DNA of 38,499 bases from NCBI GenBank assembly GCA_902521485.1, contig CABYRQ010000012.1, positions 1-38,499 on the forward strand, read 5' to 3'. Source of the stretch: an uncultured Alphaproteobacteria bacterium (lineage in GTDB: Bacteria > Pseudomonadota > Alphaproteobacteria > HIMB59). Position numbers and translations under genes: made by a program. Positions 37,373 to 38,499 of the stretch are shown in pieces (within the stretch, counting starts at the first letter, position 1; the number at the start of each line of letters is the position of its first letter). The notes below the pieces were generated by a model that had not been told where the DNA came from, did not search any database, and was given only the letters and a program-made list of their open reading frames with translations.

Positions 37373-37828
37373 ATGACTCAAAAAAACATTGATTCTAGCC
37401 CCATTTCTATTCTCGAAGACATTTTCAATGTTAAAAAGCTATCTAAACACAATGAAAACAACGATATTTCTCTTTTAACGGAGATCCATGAACAAAAAGT
37501 AATAATGGATTTTCAATGGATTGATGATTTAAAAGTGCTCATATCATCATTTAGTATTGATAATTATGAATATAGCTTTCTTACCAATCATATGAATAAA
37601 ATTAACAATAATCTGGTTATTGGTACACTTAAACAAAATAATAAAAATAAAATTATTTATAGACATAGTCTCCCAATTTCAGGAAAAGCAACTACAGAAG
37701 ATATTAGAAGTTACTTGGAAAATATATTATCTGAATTTAATCACCTTGTTTCCGTGTTACTAAAAAGCGATAAAGTTGTAGAGACTACTCAAATTTTAAT
37801 TAATCAAAAAATTGTCGGCCACGCTTAA
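37373..37828 (+). CDS. YbjN-domain protein
   Basis: YbjN-domain proteins have a type III secretion chaperone-like fold; E. coli YbjN is tied to stress tolerance and motility, with no known enzyme activity. The 151-residue protein contains MDFQWIDDLKVLISSF, an alternating hydrophobic NNLVIGTLKQ / IIYRHSLPISG core and a helix SYLENILSEFNHLVSVLLKS, matching the alphaproteobacterial YbjN that sits between the UbiK gene and proC. ATG 37373 is preferred to a TTG two codons upstream. Its end overlaps the proposed proC start by 17 bases. Confidence 0.75.
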   Translation: MTQKNIDSSPISILEDIFNVKKLSKHNENNDISLLTEIHEQKVIMDFQWIDDLKVLISSFSIDNYEYSFLTNHMNKINNNLVIGTLKQNNKNKIIYRHSLPISGKATTEDIRSYLENILSEFNHLVSVLLKSDKVVETTQILINQKIVGHA

Positions 37829-38499
37829 GCCAAAAGTACTTTTTATAGGTTTTGGACACCTAGCTAAATCCTTATTATCAAAAAAACTACTAAACTCTGT
37901 GATCATTCACGCATTAAATTCGAAAGGTATAATAAAAAACATAAATTTAAAAAAAAAAATATTAAACTTCAATAATGATTATAATTATATATTTTTTCTA
38001 ATTCGACCAAAAACATTCCTAACTTCTGGAAATCAATTCCAGAAATATATTTCAAAAGAAACCTTGGTAATTTCTTGTATGGCTGGTATTAAATTATCAA
38101 CGATTGAAAAAACCTTAAAATCAAAAAAAATTGTAAGAATTATGCCAAATGTAATGGCTTTTAATAATAAATCTCAAACTCATATTTATATGAAAAATAA
38201 AAATTTATTTGATAGTAAACTAAAAAAAATATTATCCACTTTCGGAACAATTATTAATGTTAGAAATGAAGATCAAATTAATTTTGCAACATCAGTTTTC
38301 GGCAGTGGACCAGCATTTATTGCATATATAGTAAATATTTTTGTAAAAGTATCCAAAAAACTTGCTAAGCCCTACCATATAAATGAAAAAGAAGTAATAG
38401 AATTATTCAAAAATGTATTAGAAACTAATTATTCATCTAAAATGTTAGATGATTTTGTAAAATCTATTTCGAGTAAGAAAGGGACTACAGAAGCAGGAG
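37812..38499 (+). CDS. proC: pyrroline-5-carboxylate reductase, N-terminal part
   Basis: ProC reduces pyrroline-5-carboxylate to proline with NAD(P)H. The frame runs to the window edge (229 codons seen of about 260-270). It has the dinucleotide-binding strand VLFIGFGHLA (family iGaGnMg), a Cys/Ala SCMAGIKLSTIE segment, IVRIMPNVMA (family vRvMPNtpa), the SVFGSGPAFIAY motif (family GSGPAy) and the GTTEAG motif at the edge. There is no ATG near the N-terminus; TTG 37812, inside the YbjN gene, is the best start and leaves an eight-residue leader. The call is firm, the start moderate. Confidence 0.9.
   Translation, partial: MSATLKPKVLFIGFGHLAKSLLSKKLLNSVIIHALNSKGIIKNINLKKKILNFNNDYNYIFFLIRPKTFLTSGNQFQKYISKETLVISCMAGIKLSTIEKTLKSKKIVRIMPNVMAFNNKSQTHIYMKNKNLFDSKLKKILSTFGTIINVRNEDQINFATSVFGSGPAFIAYIVNIFVKVSKKLAKPYHINEKEVIELFKNVLETNYSSKMLDDFVKSISSKKGTTEAG

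Overview
This is a 38.5 kb stretch of a very AT-rich, tightly packed bacterial chromosome. It looks like a streamlined alphaproteobacterium, of the marine SAR11-like or HIMB59-like kind. The evidence is the gene content and order: an aa3 oxidase operon with CoxF-like and Cox11 assembly genes, SURF1, a split F0 operon with separate b and b' genes, a DciA (DUF721)-DsbA-like-Smc block next to mutY, a CcrM-type adenine methylase with a C-terminal RAMA-like domain, petABC, and an Lgt-MidA-PgeF / UbiK-YbjN-ProC neighbourhood. I cannot place it to genus. There are no rRNA genes, IS elements, prophage, CRISPR arrays or other signs of recent transfer. No gap exceeds 300 bases. Many neighbouring genes overlap by 1 to 39 bases, and about a fifth of genes start with GTG or TTG.

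Layout. 1-228: end of rsmE. 294-5877 (+): cytochrome c oxidase operon coxB-coxA-ctaB-coxF-like-ctaG-coxC-surf1. It runs by overlap into an M32 carboxypeptidase, thrC and an M16 processing peptidase (to 9904). 9881-11262 (-): rnhA and thrB. 11314-11784 (+): an unknown lipoprotein. 11777-17716 (-): dciA, a DsbA-like lipoprotein, smc, then the F0 genes atpI-atpB-atpE-atpF'-atpF. 17678-18676 (+): mutY. 18673-23269 (-): a UDG-fold protein, slt, moaB, rnhB and ccrM. 23268-28334 (+): a TPR protein, ispE, tRNA-Gln, an ABC-F ATPase and a short CCA-enzyme-like protein. 28331-28786 (-): trmL. 28844-31371 (+): petABC (bc1 complex). 31361-37139 (-): lgt-midA-pgeF-prs-rplY-pth-ychF. 37165-38499 (+): a very short UbiK-like gene, a YbjN-family gene and the start of proC.

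How they work together. The window carries most of the terminal respiratory chain: bc1 complex, aa3 oxidase with its copper and heme assembly factors, and the membrane half of ATP synthase. The rest is housekeeping: threonine synthesis, DNA repair and methylation, chromosome segregation, translation quality control, isoprenoid and PRPP synthesis, and lipoprotein maturation.

I found no obviously new multi-gene system. The points most worth a second look are: a UDG-family protein whose catalytic and Fe-S motifs all look lost; a CCA-adding-enzyme homolog that stops after the head/neck region; a 44-residue UbiK remnant; an Smc whose two coiled-coil arms are shortened by similar amounts; and a ccrM promoter carrying two GANTC methylation sites.
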